The notes under the pieces are model-generated. The model had not been told where the DNA came from, searched no databases, and saw only the letters and a program-made list of their open reading frames with translations. Made by a program: the position numbers and the translations under genes. A stretch of DNA of 64,000 nucleotides from Pseudomonadota bacterium (GTDB lineage: Bacteria > Pseudomonadota > Alphaproteobacteria > Micropepsales > Micropepsaceae): contig JAJZDZ010000006.1 of NCBI GenBank assembly GCA_021851325.1, positions 62,001 through 126,000 on the forward strand, in the 5' to 3' direction. Shown here one piece after another: positions 17,893 through 26,228 of the stretch (positions are counted from its first letter, which is position 1; every line of letters begins with the position of its first letter).

Positions 17893-20220
17893 TCACTTAT
17901 CAAGCGTCTTTGGCATCCCATCGAATTCATGCGGAGGCGTGTTACCTGCCAGATATTTAACAAAGAAATCCCAGCAACGACGGGTTATGTAAGGCGTGTG
18001 AGATCCGTAGTGATGATGCTCGTTGGGAACCACGAGCATGCTGAAATTCTTATTCGCATTCATCAGTGCATTGACCATCAGGTAGGTATTGTTTGGCGGA
18101 ACATTGTCATCAATTGAACCTGTTACCAGCATCAAGTGACCTTTTAGATTCTTTGCCAGCAGCTCACTCGCCTGGTTGTCGTAATTGGTGGTACCGTTTT
18201 TGTGCTTAACCAGTGGCCCTTCCCATCTTTCACCCCAATCGTAGATATAATCGCGGTTATCGTAATTTCCGCTTTCGGCCCACCCGACCTTAAAGAAATC
18301 CGGATAGTGGAGCATTGCTGAGACCGTAGCATTGCCCCCGCCTGAATGACCCCAAATTCCCACCCGATTGATGTCCATCCATTTATATCGTGCGGCGAGT
18401 TGCTTAATGCCTGTAATCTGGTCAGGAATAGTGTCGTCACCCATGTCGCCATACCAATAGCGCTGAAACTTGGCCGACCGGTACGGCGTTCCCATGCCAT
18501 CGATAGTAACTACGATGAAGCCGAGTTCAGCCAAGGCCTGATGACTGCCGCGCTCTGAACGGAAGCTGAAAGTCGCGATGGAGCCAATTTGCGGCCCTGG
18601 ATAAACAAAATCGATGACAGGGTATTTCTTATGGGGATCGAAGTTGGTTGGCTTGTACATGAGGCCATAAAGGTTCGTCTTTCCATCCCGAGCTTTTACG
18701 GTAAATGGAATTGGCGGTACCCAGCCAATCGCCTTCAGGCGGGCAAGATTCGTCTTTGCTATGGTCGCAATTATGCGTCCACTTTTCGCTGACCGAAGAA
18801 CCGTGACCGGTGGAGAAGTTGGCGTTGAGTAGGAATCGACGAAATATTTTCCGTGCGGAGACATCGTTATGATGTGGTCTGCCGCTTCTGGCGTTAGCAA
18901 GGTCGTCTTGCCGGTGTCAATGTTAACCTTGAATAGTTGTCGGTAATAGGGATTAATCCCCGGTGTCCTTCCTACGCCGACGTACCAGAGGGTGTCAGTC
19001 TTGGCGTCCACGTGGGGAACCTGAATTACATTACCTTTGCCAGTGGTAATGGGGTGCAGCATCTTTCCCGTTTTGAGATCGTACAGATATAGGTTGATCC
19101 AGTTGTTCTGCTCGGTCGGCCAAATGGCTTCTTCCTTTTCCGCGAGATACTGCCAGTCAGGGCGACGGTACCATCCCTGATAGTAGTCCTCGGCGCTGTA
19201 TTGGAACGCCGTACGCACAACGCCAGTAGACGCATTGGCAATCCGGAACCATTCGTGCCGCTGGTTGCGGGAAGTCGACACAAGGGCAAATGTCTTGCCA
19301 CTGGGAGACCAGCGAATGTCATTCCAGCTACCAAGCCGTTGCTCAGGAGCCATCTTAAGCGGAATTACCTTATGACTAGCGACATCGATCACAGCCGGAT
19401 GGATCATAAAGACATGCTTGTCACCTGGTAGAGGATAGGGAATTGTCTTCAGCTTGGGATGCCCCACACGCGTCGAAACCGTGTAGAAATCCTTAACCTT
19501 ACGTTGGTCCTGTCGAAAGGCCACCAGCATCTTTGAATTCGGGGACCAGCGCACTATTGCCGGGCCATCTTTTCTGTTTCCATAACCGTAATTCTTCACA
19601 CCATCAGTGGTGAGCTGGGCCACCTTCCCGCTGGAAGTATTACGAATCCACAAGTTCCAGTTTCGAACAAAGACCTTAAATTTGCGGTTTGGTGATCGAG
19701 CATGCCGACCTATAGGAAATTCCTCGTGGTGATGCACCGCATTTGCCGGCTTGGCCTTTGCCGTACAAACACCGGGACCAGACAGGTCACATAAAAACTT
19801 GGCTTTTCCCAGTTGAACTTCAAGCTTGCCATCCGCGAGGTGATGAAAGCCAAAACCGTAGGCCGGCCATTTGGTTGGGCTCATGGGCTTTCCGCGAGCC
19901 TTACCTAATGCTGCGGCAAGTTTGACCGGATTGAAGGCCTGCCTCACCTTCCCAGTCACCGCATTCATTTCAAGAATAGCGTCCCCTTTGGCTCCATGAT
20001 CTCGATACCAAAAGTGTGTTCCATCGATCCACTTGACGCGCTGGACCTCATGATCGACCAGCGGATCGACAAAATGGCCTACCAGCGGATCAGTGCTATC
20101 AAGAAGAAATTTTGCCGCTCGCGCGTAGTCTGCATTTGTTAACTGTCGCGCTTGGGCCAGAGTTGGAAGCCCCCCTAAAAGCGCAATAAGTGCAACCCGT
20201 GCAATACGGTTCGATTTCAT
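17893..20220 (-). CDS. S9 family peptidase, dipeptidyl-peptidase IV-like
   Basis: 775 residues with a signal peptide (MKSNRIARVALI.., ..AQA), so it is exported. The N-terminal part is the DPP-IV beta-propeller (repeated W-P-S-G/N blocks such as RWSPNSKMLVAF and RWSPSGKTFALVS). The C-terminal alpha/beta-hydrolase carries the triad Ser626 (GHSGGG), Asp704/705 (SIDDN) and His735-737 (EHHHYG). It removes dipeptides or cleaves after proline. AGG lies about 10 bases before ATG 20220; an upstream ATG at 20286 would bury the signal peptide. Confidence 0.93.
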   Translation of the reverse strand: MKSNRIARVALIALLGGLPTLAQARQLTNADYARAAKFLLDSTDPLVGHFVDPLVDHEVQRVKWIDGTHFWYRDHGAKGDAILEMNAVTGKVRQAFNPVKLAAALGKARGKPMSPTKWPAYGFGFHHLADGKLEVQLGKAKFLCDLSGPGVCTAKAKPANAVHHHEEFPIGRHARSPNRKFKVFVRNWNLWIRNTSSGKVAQLTTDGVKNYGYGNRKDGPAIVRWSPNSKMLVAFRQDQRKVKDFYTVSTRVGHPKLKTIPYPLPGDKHVFMIHPAVIDVASHKVIPLKMAPEQRLGSWNDIRWSPSGKTFALVSTSRNQRHEWFRIANASTGVVRTAFQYSAEDYYQGWYRRPDWQYLAEKEEAIWPTEQNNWINLYLYDLKTGKMLHPITTGKGNVIQVPHVDAKTDTLWYVGVGRTPGINPYYRQLFKVNIDTGKTTLLTPEAADHIITMSPHGKYFVDSYSTPTSPPVTVLRSAKSGRIIATIAKTNLARLKAIGWVPPIPFTVKARDGKTNLYGLMYKPTNFDPHKKYPVIDFVYPGPQIGSIATFSFRSERGSHQALAELGFIVVTIDGMGTPYRSAKFQRYWYGDMGDDTIPDQITGIKQLAARYKWMDINRVGIWGHSGGGNATVSAMLHYPDFFKVGWAESGNYDNRDYIYDWGERWEGPLVKHKNGTTNYDNQASELLAKNLKGHLMLVTGSIDDNVPPNNTYLMVNALMNANKNFSMLVVPNEHHHYGSHTPYITRRCWDFFVKYLAGNTPPHEFDGMPKTLDK

Positions 20221-20878
20221 GTGCGACAAACCTCTATGTTGGCGGTGATTCGTAGACACTCGGCGTGAACGGAGACGCTTTCGCAATCAGCGCCCTGGTA
20301 CAACAATTTGTAACTATTATATTTTGCAGACGGGTGGTGGCTGATGCCCATCGCACCATGCGTCCCACTCATTTGGGTTCAATGTGCCCCCATTGCCTCC
20401 CAGCTGCTTAAGTATGGCAAGTCTGGCGCGGCGATCAAACACAGAAGTTGGCACATCACTTCACAAGCTGTTGTTTGGCGACACCTTTTGCGCCATGGAA
20501 CAGAGCCTTCCCTGCCTTATCGATGAGGCAGGGAGCAGGGACTGGTTATGCCTTGCGTCCGCCCACGCCGGTCTCTTGCGGTCCGAGGCGCAGAAGGTCT
20601 CGCCGGCCGTCCAAATGGTCACTTGATAACTGCCCCCCCGGCAAATAGCGCTTCGGGTACTATCGCAAGGGCTCAAAGCACCGAGTGAGCCCGCGGCCCA
20701 ATGGCCCGCGCTCGCGATCTTCCTGACGCTAGGCTAACCTTGCCCGTGGAGATAGGGATAGGGAGGTCGGGAGCAGATTATTTTTCGGCAGCCACATCCA
20801 AATGGGCAGCGAGCGGGCTCTTAACGGACGAAACCCCCCGGAAGCGGATCCAGCGTCCGGCTGAAACATGGACCCCCG
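20221..20878. other. Intergenic, divergent promoters
   Basis: 658 bases between the divergent S9 peptidase and DUF6249 genes. A 9-bp perfect inverted repeat TCCCTGCCT (20509-20517) / AGGCAGGGA (20526-20534) with an 8-base loop is the only structure I see. No credible gene. Confidence 0.35.
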
Positions 20879-21253
20879 ATGTCTGATACCCTCGTCGTAT
20901 TCGGCAGCTTCACCCTTATGGTGTGCGTACCACTAGGCTTGGCTTTCTATTTCCGTGCCCGTAATCGGCGCACCGTACTCGACGCCATCAAACTGATCAT
21001 GGAGCGTGGTGAACCGATTGCCCCCGAACTGATCGAGGCATTGGTGCAGGACAGGGCTTCGCCTTACGCGGATCTTCGTCGAGGCATCGTTTTCCTGTCG
21101 ATCGCGGTGGCGACCGTGGTGTTTGCCGTGGTACTGGGAAAAAGTGACGCTATTCGCCATCTCCTGGGTATAGCGGCGTTTCCTGGTCTGATCGGGCTGG
21201 CTTATATTGGCCTGCACGTCTTTGCATCCGACGCGCGCGCAAAAAGGTCTTAG
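20879..21253 (+). CDS. DUF6249-type small membrane protein
   Basis: 124 residues: one N-terminal helix (5-24), a basic linker with RARNRRTVLDAIKLIMERGEPI, then two helices (about 68-85 and 93-113). This is the pattern of the DUF6249 proteins that often precede ECF sigma genes. Function unknown; an accessory role in membrane-signal control of the sigma factor is plausible. It ends 13 bases before the sigma start. SD is poor. Confidence 0.7.
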   Translation: MSDTLVVFGSFTLMVCVPLGLAFYFRARNRRTVLDAIKLIMERGEPIAPELIEALVQDRASPYADLRRGIVFLSIAVATVVFAVVLGKSDAIRHLLGIAAFPGLIGLAYIGLHVFASDARAKRS

Positions 21254-21266
21254 GCGGGAACTTTTG

Positions 21267-21830
21267 GTGCGGCAGAACCTGACCGGTGTGATCGATTCGG
21301 AGCTGGTGTTGCGCGTGCAGGCAGCGGGTGATCGCGCAGCCTATGGAGAGCTGGTACGTCGCCATCAGGGCGCATTGCGTGCCTTCTTGTGGCGGCTGAC
21401 CGGTAATGCCGCCCTCGCCGACGATCTGGCGCAGGATACGCTGATCAAAGGTTATGAAAGCATCGCCACCTATCGTGGTCAGGCAGCCTTCCGCAGCTGG
21501 CTGTTTGCCATCGCCTACCGCGCTTTTCTGCGAGGGCGGCGTAAGGCAGCGCGCTATACCCGCGCGCTGGACGCTGCAGCAGAGGGCGTACCCCCGCCGC
21601 CTGCACCCGATCCTGATATGACGCTTGATCTGCAGCGCTACTTACTGACACTTGATATCGAGGAAAGAGCGGCCCTGCTACTCTGCGATGCCTGCGGCCT
21701 GTCGCACAGCGAGGCAGCCGCAGCGATGGCAATGCCGCTAGGCACACTGAAGACCTATGTTCAACGGGCAAGGGGCAAGATGCGCGTGGTGCTGAACACC
21801 CGGGAGGATATCTCATGCAGGATCGCCTGA
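21267..21830 (+). CDS. ECF-type RNA polymerase sigma factor
   Basis: About 187 residues. Sigma region 2 (YGELVRRHQGALRAFLWRLT, LADDLAQDTLIKGYESIATY, FRSWLFAIAYRAFL) and region 4 (LDIEERAALLLCDACGLSHS, MPLGTLKTYVQRARGKMR) are joined by a short Pro-rich linker with no region 3, as in group 4 sigma factors. Start taken as GTG 21267 with GGGAA 6 bases upstream; a TTG one codon earlier is possible. It overlaps the next gene by 16 bases, which signals translational coupling with a putative anti-sigma factor. Confidence 0.9.
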   Translation: MRQNLTGVIDSELVLRVQAAGDRAAYGELVRRHQGALRAFLWRLTGNAALADDLAQDTLIKGYESIATYRGQAAFRSWLFAIAYRAFLRGRRKAARYTRALDAAAEGVPPPPAPDPDMTLDLQRYLLTLDIEERAALLLCDACGLSHSEAAAAMAMPLGTLKTYVQRARGKMRVVLNTREDISCRIA

Positions 21831-22117
21831 GCGAATTGCTGCGCAATGATCACATCACGCTGAGCGTGGCCCTCGAGCAGCCGCCGCTGACAGATGCGGT
21901 TCTATCACGGCTCGCCCGACGCCAGCGGCGGGAGCAGATTGCCTTGGGTCTGGCGGTGCTGGTGGGCTTGGGGTTGGCAGCCTGGCAGTTACCGGCACTA
22001 AGGTTCCTTCATTTACCGACCTTCGGCTTTGCCGTGCGCGATCTCTCCCTGCTGGCGGGCACGCTGGTGATTGGTGCAACGGTAGCCGTCTTTGGCTGGA
22101 GCCTGAGCGAACGCTAG
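21815..22117 (+). CDS. Putative membrane anti-sigma factor
   Basis: 100 residues: a soluble N-terminal half (about 1-40, cytoplasmic) followed by two membrane helices (about 42-60 and 76-95). GGGAGG lies 7 bases before the ATG inside the sigma gene's end. Position and topology fit a small anti-sigma protein that holds the ECF factor at the membrane; there is no zinc-binding anti-sigma motif. The function is inferred from context. Confidence 0.65.
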   Translation: MQDRLSELLRNDHITLSVALEQPPLTDAVLSRLARRQRREQIALGLAVLVGLGLAAWQLPALRFLHLPTFGFAVRDLSLLAGTLVIGATVAVFGWSLSER

Positions 22118-22716
22118 GCGCTTTCGATTCGGTTCACCAAAGCTTCAAGTGCCGTTAGAATTACCTCGTCGGTGACGAGATCCGGAAAGAATGCCCGCTG
22201 GTACAGTAGGCCATTCATCAACGCGTGAACCGCGATTGCAAATTGCAGCGGCGGCAAAGGCAGTTCGCCCTTCTTTGCAACCGCTTCGACGTTTTCGGCA
22301 GATTTGCGGTACCTTTCCTCGGCGAAAACGCGTAGGCGCGTGCGCACGGTCTCATGCATCAGCGCGTAACGATCGAGCTCGATCAAAAATCTCATTTGCT
22401 TGACAGCTTCAGGCGTTGTCGCCGCGGCTTGCTTGACGAGAGTGCTCAACTGATCGCGCAGTGGCGCATCCACCGTGAAGATTGGCCGCGGCCGGACAAC
22501 GCGCTCAAGGGCCACAGCCACAATGAGATCCTCCTTATTTTTGAAATTTCCATAGATTGCGCCCTTGGTCAGGCCGGCGTGGCTGGCGATCTCATCGAGA
22601 CTGACCGCGGCAATGCCATGACGCTGAAACAGCTCCACCGCTGCGTCCAGCAGGCGCGCGCGCGTGCGTGCCCGTTTGGGGCTGAGCGTTTGGGGGGGGC
22701 GCTTTCGATTCGACAT
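22114..22716 (-). CDS. TetR-family repressor
   Basis: 200 residues. The N-terminal HTH is textbook: RARLLDAAVELFQRHGIAAV, then LDEIASHAGLTKGAIYGNFK, NKEDLIVAV. The C-terminal ligand domain is helical. Its stop overlaps that of the convergent putative anti-sigma gene by 4 bases. It is divergent from the hydrolase gene, with only 55 bases between the starts that carry an array of inverted half-sites, so it very probably represses both genes. Confidence 0.93.
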   Translation of the reverse strand: MSNRKRPPQTLSPKRARTRARLLDAAVELFQRHGIAAVSLDEIASHAGLTKGAIYGNFKNKEDLIVAVALERVVRPRPIFTVDAPLRDQLSTLVKQAAATTPEAVKQMRFLIELDRYALMHETVRTRLRVFAEERYRKSAENVEAVAKKGELPLPPLQFAIAVHALMNGLLYQRAFFPDLVTDEVILTALEALVNRIESA

Positions 22717-22728
22717 TGGCAGCAGAAT

Positions 22729-22761
22729 ATACTATCAGTATTTTATACTCACGGTATAAAA
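22729..22761. promoter_or_regulatory. TetR operator array in the divergent promoter
   Basis: Half-sites ATACT (22729), AGTAT (22737), ATACT (22745) and GGTAT (22753) alternate in orientation at an exact 8-base period. TTTTATAC (22741-22748) and GTATAAAA (22754-22761) form a perfect 8-bp inverted repeat. The array overlaps TATACT -10-like hexamers (22728, 22744) and abuts the hydrolase SD (AGGAGG, 22761-22766). Confidence 0.75.
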
Positions 22762-22771
22762 GGAGGTGGGC

Positions 22772-23815
22772 GTGCGCAAAATCCTACTTTGGGCTGTGGC
22801 AGGCTTCGTTGCCCTCCTCATCTTGGTTCCCGCCTACTGCGCCTATGAATATCAGGCCGCGCTGCGCATCAATCCTGCGGTCGGCATCGATGAGGCGCGC
22901 TTCATCAAAATCGGTGGCATTGAACAATGGATACAAATCAGGGGTGACAACCGCAACAATCCGGTCCTGCTCTGGCTGAACGGTGGCCCTGGCTTTTCAA
23001 CGATCCCCTATACGCTTCTTTCCCGCCGCTGGGAGCGCGCCTTCACCGTCGTCATGTGGGACCAGCGCGGCGAAGGCAAGACCTTCGAAAGATCCGGTAC
23101 GCGTGTTGCGCCGACCATGACAATTGCCCAGATGACGAAAGACGGCATTGCCGTGGCCCAATACATTCGGGCACTGCTCCACAAACGCAAGATCATCCTG
23201 CTCGGACATTCATGGGGGTCCATTCTAGGCGTGCATATGGTGCAGGAACGACCCGATCTCTTTTCGGTCTATGTGGGGACCGGCCAGATTGTGAATCTCG
23301 AAAAGGATTCCGAGGCCTCGTATCCGCTCGTCCTGGCGCATGCCCGCGCCACCAACAACACCAAAGCTATTGCGGAGCTCACGGCTGCAGGGCCACCACC
23401 ATACCCTGCGAGCGACATGAGGAAATGGGCCTGGGTGAAATGGGCAAATGCGTTCGACCCCAAACCTAACCTTACGCTCACCCCTGCTCTGGGCTGGCTG
23501 CTTATGCGGCAGCTTTTGTCGCCGGCCTTCCCACCAGGCGCGCTATTTTCCCAGAAAGTCATGTGGCAGGAAATACTGCGCGATGATTTGAGCAAGGATG
23601 TCGACTTCGCGGTTCCTGTCGTCATCATTCAAGGCTCCAAGGATCTCGTCGCTCTGCCGCCACTCGCCCGCGCCTGGTTTGCGCAAATCCACGCCCCTTC
23701 AAAGCAGTTTGTGACCATGGAGGGCGCAGGTCACAACGCAATCCTTTCGCGACGACGGGCATTCCTGCAGATCCTCATCAAAAAAGTCCTACCGCTCGCC
23801 CACTCTCAAAGATAA
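22772..23815 (+). CDS. Membrane-anchored alpha/beta hydrolase, proline-iminopeptidase-like
   Basis: 347 residues. An N-terminal hydrophobic segment (RKILLWAVAGFVALLILVPA) anchors or exports it. The hydrolase fold shows the oxyanion loop WLNGGPGFS, the nucleophile elbow LLGHSWGS, an Asp in IIQGSKDLVALPP and a His in MEGAGHNA. MWDQRGEGKT resembles proline iminopeptidases and related epoxide/ester hydrolases. I use GTG 22772, 5 bases after AGGAGG; GTG 22766 overlaps the SD. It is under the divergent TetR gene. Confidence 0.9.
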   Translation: MRKILLWAVAGFVALLILVPAYCAYEYQAALRINPAVGIDEARFIKIGGIEQWIQIRGDNRNNPVLLWLNGGPGFSTIPYTLLSRRWERAFTVVMWDQRGEGKTFERSGTRVAPTMTIAQMTKDGIAVAQYIRALLHKRKIILLGHSWGSILGVHMVQERPDLFSVYVGTGQIVNLEKDSEASYPLVLAHARATNNTKAIAELTAAGPPPYPASDMRKWAWVKWANAFDPKPNLTLTPALGWLLMRQLLSPAFPPGALFSQKVMWQEILRDDLSKDVDFAVPVVIIQGSKDLVALPPLARAWFAQIHAPSKQFVTMEGAGHNAILSRRRAFLQILIKKVLPLAHSQR

Positions 23816-23834
23816 ACGCGTTTGCTTCACCAAT

Positions 23835-23853
23835 CGGGCCAATTTTTGGCCCG
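23835..23853 (+). terminator. Hairpin after the hydrolase gene
   Basis: CGGGCCAA-TTT-TTGGCCCG, a perfect 8-bp stem with a 3-base loop, 20 bases after the hydrolase stop. There is no T-run after it, so its termination strength is uncertain. Confidence 0.5.
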
Positions 23854-24019
23854 CAGCCGTCACGCCCCTGGCACGAACAGAATACCGGGCGGCTTCGGCG
23901 GATCGACACTATCAGAAGGCATTGGCAGGGCCGGGCCGCAGGCTCCGCTCGCTCGAACGCCGGCTTAAGCGGATGAGCGGGCAGACTCGCCGGTCGCTGG
24001 ACTTCTATTCCGCATTTGA

Positions 24020-24214
24020 AATCTGCGCCAGGTCGTGAACCAGGACCCCAACAAATCGATGGCCGACATTGCGCTCACCTCCGGCTAATCGGACCAGTCC
24101 CACATGGGCCGTGCGGTTCGGTGCGCGACAGGGTTTACACCGGCCCGACTTAACAAAGCGATCCAGACCGAAGAACCGTTTTGGTGGTATCACCTGCGGG
24201 GCGAACGTTTCTGA
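24020..24214 (+). pseudogene. Remnant of an AraC-family HTH domain
   Basis: In frame from 24020: LRQVVNQDPNKSMADIALTS, G, stop (TAA 24086-24088), SDQSHMGRAVRCATGFTPAR, then a short tail to TGA at 24212-24214. This is the second HTH of an AraC regulator (typically ..DIALASGFSDQSHFSRAFRRATGxTP..). The TAA sits where Tyr or Phe is expected, so one base change could have made it. No N-terminal domain precedes it in frame, since TGA lies at 24017. It is a decayed fragment. 24215-24646 shows nothing further. Confidence 0.75.
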
Positions 24215-24646
24215 AGCCGGTCTATCGCAAGGCCGACATTCCGGTCGCTCAGCTAAACGGCCGCTTTGTGTACAAACACCGCCTCTCGGTAAGAACGCCG
24301 TTCATGGGAGCTCTCGGCCCAACTTTGCCGTTGCCAACCCGCTCGGGCATTGCCACCTGTTGGCGCTTAGCGGACATTGCATCGGGCGACCGCTTTGGAT
24401 GCAGCAGACACATAGCCGACGCGTTAGGTGCACCGAGAAATGAGCATCAAGACCGCACATCTGGTGTACGTCCGCCGTAGTTGTACCACGTCGCTCTCCG
24501 CGGACAGCGAAACCAGATAGCGCTGCATTATAGCATAACATATTGGTATTAAATCATTATTTCTCTGGCGGGCCGCGACCGACGATGATGAGCGCCATGT
24601 CTACGCCATGACCCTATAGCCGCCGTTGGGCGGTTGCGCCCATCCG

Positions 24647-24674
24647 CAATTTCCGGTAATCTTTCCGGAAATTG
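24647..24674. promoter_or_regulatory. Inverted-repeat operator of the VapBC-type pair
   Basis: CAATTTCCGG (24647-24656) and CCGGAAATTG (24665-24674): a perfect 10-bp inverted repeat with an 8-base spacer, ending 23 bases before the antitoxin ATG. TA complexes usually bind such sites to autorepress. Confidence 0.75.
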
Positions 24675-24697
24675 GCGCAAGGAATAGGAAGGCATGT

Positions 24698-24982
24698 ATG
24701 GCAAGTAAACCAAAGTCTTCTGTCGCAACCCATCGCGCACGCAGAGAGCGCCAAGGCTTCGTGCGGGTCGAGGTCAATGTCCGCAAGGAGGATGCAAGCC
24801 TAGTTCGCCGGGTCGCCTCCGCTTTGTCCGATCCCTCGCGTCAAATCGAAGCGCGCAATCTCCTGCGGCAACGCTTTGCCGAGCCGCCGAAGGTGAGCTT
24901 GAAGGCGTTGCTGGCGTCTGCGCCGCTCGATGGGGTCGACCTCGATCGGAGCCGTGATCTCGGCCGCGACGTCGATCTATGA
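24698..24982 (+). CDS. Antitoxin of a VapBC/FitAB-like pair
   Basis: 94 residues, basic N-terminus (MASKPKSSVATHRARRERQG) then a ribbon-helix-helix-like segment FVRVEVNVRKEDASLVRRVA, and an acidic C-terminal tail (LDGVDLDRSRDLGRDVDL), which is the usual toxin-neutralising part. The family is not one I can name exactly. GGAAGG precedes the ATG, and the TGA overlaps the toxin ATG (ATGA). The inverted repeat upstream fits autoregulation. An in-frame start at 24626 would run through the operator and is unlikely. Confidence 0.82.
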   Translation: MASKPKSSVATHRARRERQGFVRVEVNVRKEDASLVRRVASALSDPSRQIEARNLLRQRFAEPPKVSLKALLASAPLDGVDLDRSRDLGRDVDL

Positions 24983-25407
24983 GCTACCTCATCGATACCA
25001 ACATCATTTCGGAGGTCCGGAAAGGCGAGCGTTGCGATCTGCGGGTTTCCGCCTGGTACGCCTCGATCGCCGACGAGGATCTCTTTCTGAGCACGCTTGT
25101 CCTTGGCGAAATCCGAAAAGGGGTTGAACTTGCGCGCCCCCGAGACGCAGGCAAAGCAGTCGCGCTCGAACGCTGGTTGCGGGAGGTGGAGACCGCATTC
25201 GATGGACGCGTGCTCGGGATCGACAACGCGGTGTCCGATCAATGGGGCCGCATGGCCGCCACAAGGCCTGTTCCGGTTATCGATGGGCTGCTCGCAGCGA
25301 CCGCGTTAGTCAATGGCCTGACGCTCGTGACGCGCAACGACCGCAATGTCGCGGGCCTGGGTACGATGGTGCTTAATCCATTTGCCGAGGGGCCAAATCA
25401 CCATTGA
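24979..25407 (+). CDS. PIN-domain toxin, VapC/FitB-like ribonuclease
   Basis: 142 residues, the normal size of PIN toxins. The acidic metal-binding residues are visible: Asp6 in MSYLIDTNIISEVRKG, Glu in TLVLGEIRKGVEL, Asp in RPVPVIDGLLAATAL and the late Asp/Asn in LVTRNDRNV. VapC enzymes cut specific tRNA or rRNA loops when freed from the antitoxin. Its ATG overlaps the antitoxin stop. Confidence 0.93.
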   Translation: MSYLIDTNIISEVRKGERCDLRVSAWYASIADEDLFLSTLVLGEIRKGVELARPRDAGKAVALERWLREVETAFDGRVLGIDNAVSDQWGRMAATRPVPVIDGLLAATALVNGLTLVTRNDRNVAGLGTMVLNPFAEGPNHH

Positions 25408-25629
25408 TCGTAGCATCGGCCGGACACGGACGGCACAGCGGTCAATGGCGTAGAATCGCAAGGTAGCGGAGACGGCGGACGTCAAGCTCGCAGTCCAAGA
25501 CATTGAATATGTACACCTTCAATTGTCCTGAACGAGCTGAGGTACGCTTTGACTTTCATTTTATAGGGCATAGTCCCCATAACCAATACACCAAACTTGC
25601 CTGACGTTGTTGCATGGCTATTTGCAATC

Positions 25630-25947
25630 TCAAATCGCAATCCTTGTTTCGATCACGTCATAGTTAGCCTGTACACCGTTGTCGGAGGTTTCCAGAAGAC
25701 CAGCCATCGTTAGCGCCTGAACGTCTGCGTGAACGTTGCTGTAGTCGCGCCCAAGTGCCTTCGCTAGCGCCCGGACACTCCCCACCTGGTGCCGCCGGAC
25801 ATAGTGTAACAACTCCATGCGCTTCCCCGTCAAAACACGGGCCAACGCGTCCCAACTCTCAAACGCGATGCGGCGCTCATGGAAAGACTCTCCGCGCTCA
25901 GCACGATGCCAAGCATCAACAAATCTCCGAGACGATTCTTCTTCCAA
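25630..25947 (-). CDS. TumA/HVO_A0114-like HTH antitoxin-type regulator, orphan
   Basis: About 105 residues: SSRRFVDAWHRAERGE, FESWDALARVLTGKRMELLH, then the MarR-like winged helix VGSVRALAKALGRDYSNVHA, DVQALTMAGLLE. This family is usually the antitoxin partner of TumE (DUF6516) toxins. Here no TumE-like ORF precedes it. No ATG sits at the family start: in-frame options are TTG 25947 with a G-rich SD, or TTG 26022. The natural start may have mutated to ATA at about 25971. Intact domain, uncertain expression. Confidence 0.65.
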   Translation of the reverse strand: MEEESSRRFVDAWHRAERGESFHERRIAFESWDALARVLTGKRMELLHYVRRHQVGSVRALAKALGRDYSNVHADVQALTMAGLLETSDNGVQANYDVIETRIAI

Positions 25948-26176
25948 TGCCCCACCCCCCGAAATCTTTATATTGCTCTGTGGAGCGGCCCCGAAAAGGT
26001 ACCCCGTCGCTGGTGGGCCCAAGGTATTGAAACGGCGATCTAAATCTCTTGACCGCCGGGGTCCCTACCGGCGCCGATCGGCCCCCCGCTGCAAGGGAAA
26101 ATTCTTTCGCCAATTCAATCCTTTATCGCGGTTCGGCGATGGGGTCCCCATTCGGTGCTGATTTACAACCAACTTT

Positions 26177-26186
26177 TGTCATGACA
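26177..26186. promoter_or_regulatory. Palindrome TGTCATGACA upstream of tacA
   Basis: A perfect 10-bp palindrome 42 bases before the TacA start. TacA-TacT complexes autorepress their promoters, so this is a candidate operator, but the site is short and may be chance. The remaining 25948-26228 shows no other feature. Confidence 0.4.
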
Positions 26187-26228
26187 TTGTCTGGCAATTT
26201 TACTAAATTAGGCGGTCAGGAGATAGCC

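Noticed and set aside
25916-26113. 65-codon minus-strand ORF upstream of the TumA-like gene as a possible toxin
   Set aside because: The sequence has no TumE features and overlaps the possible TumA lead; it looks like chance.
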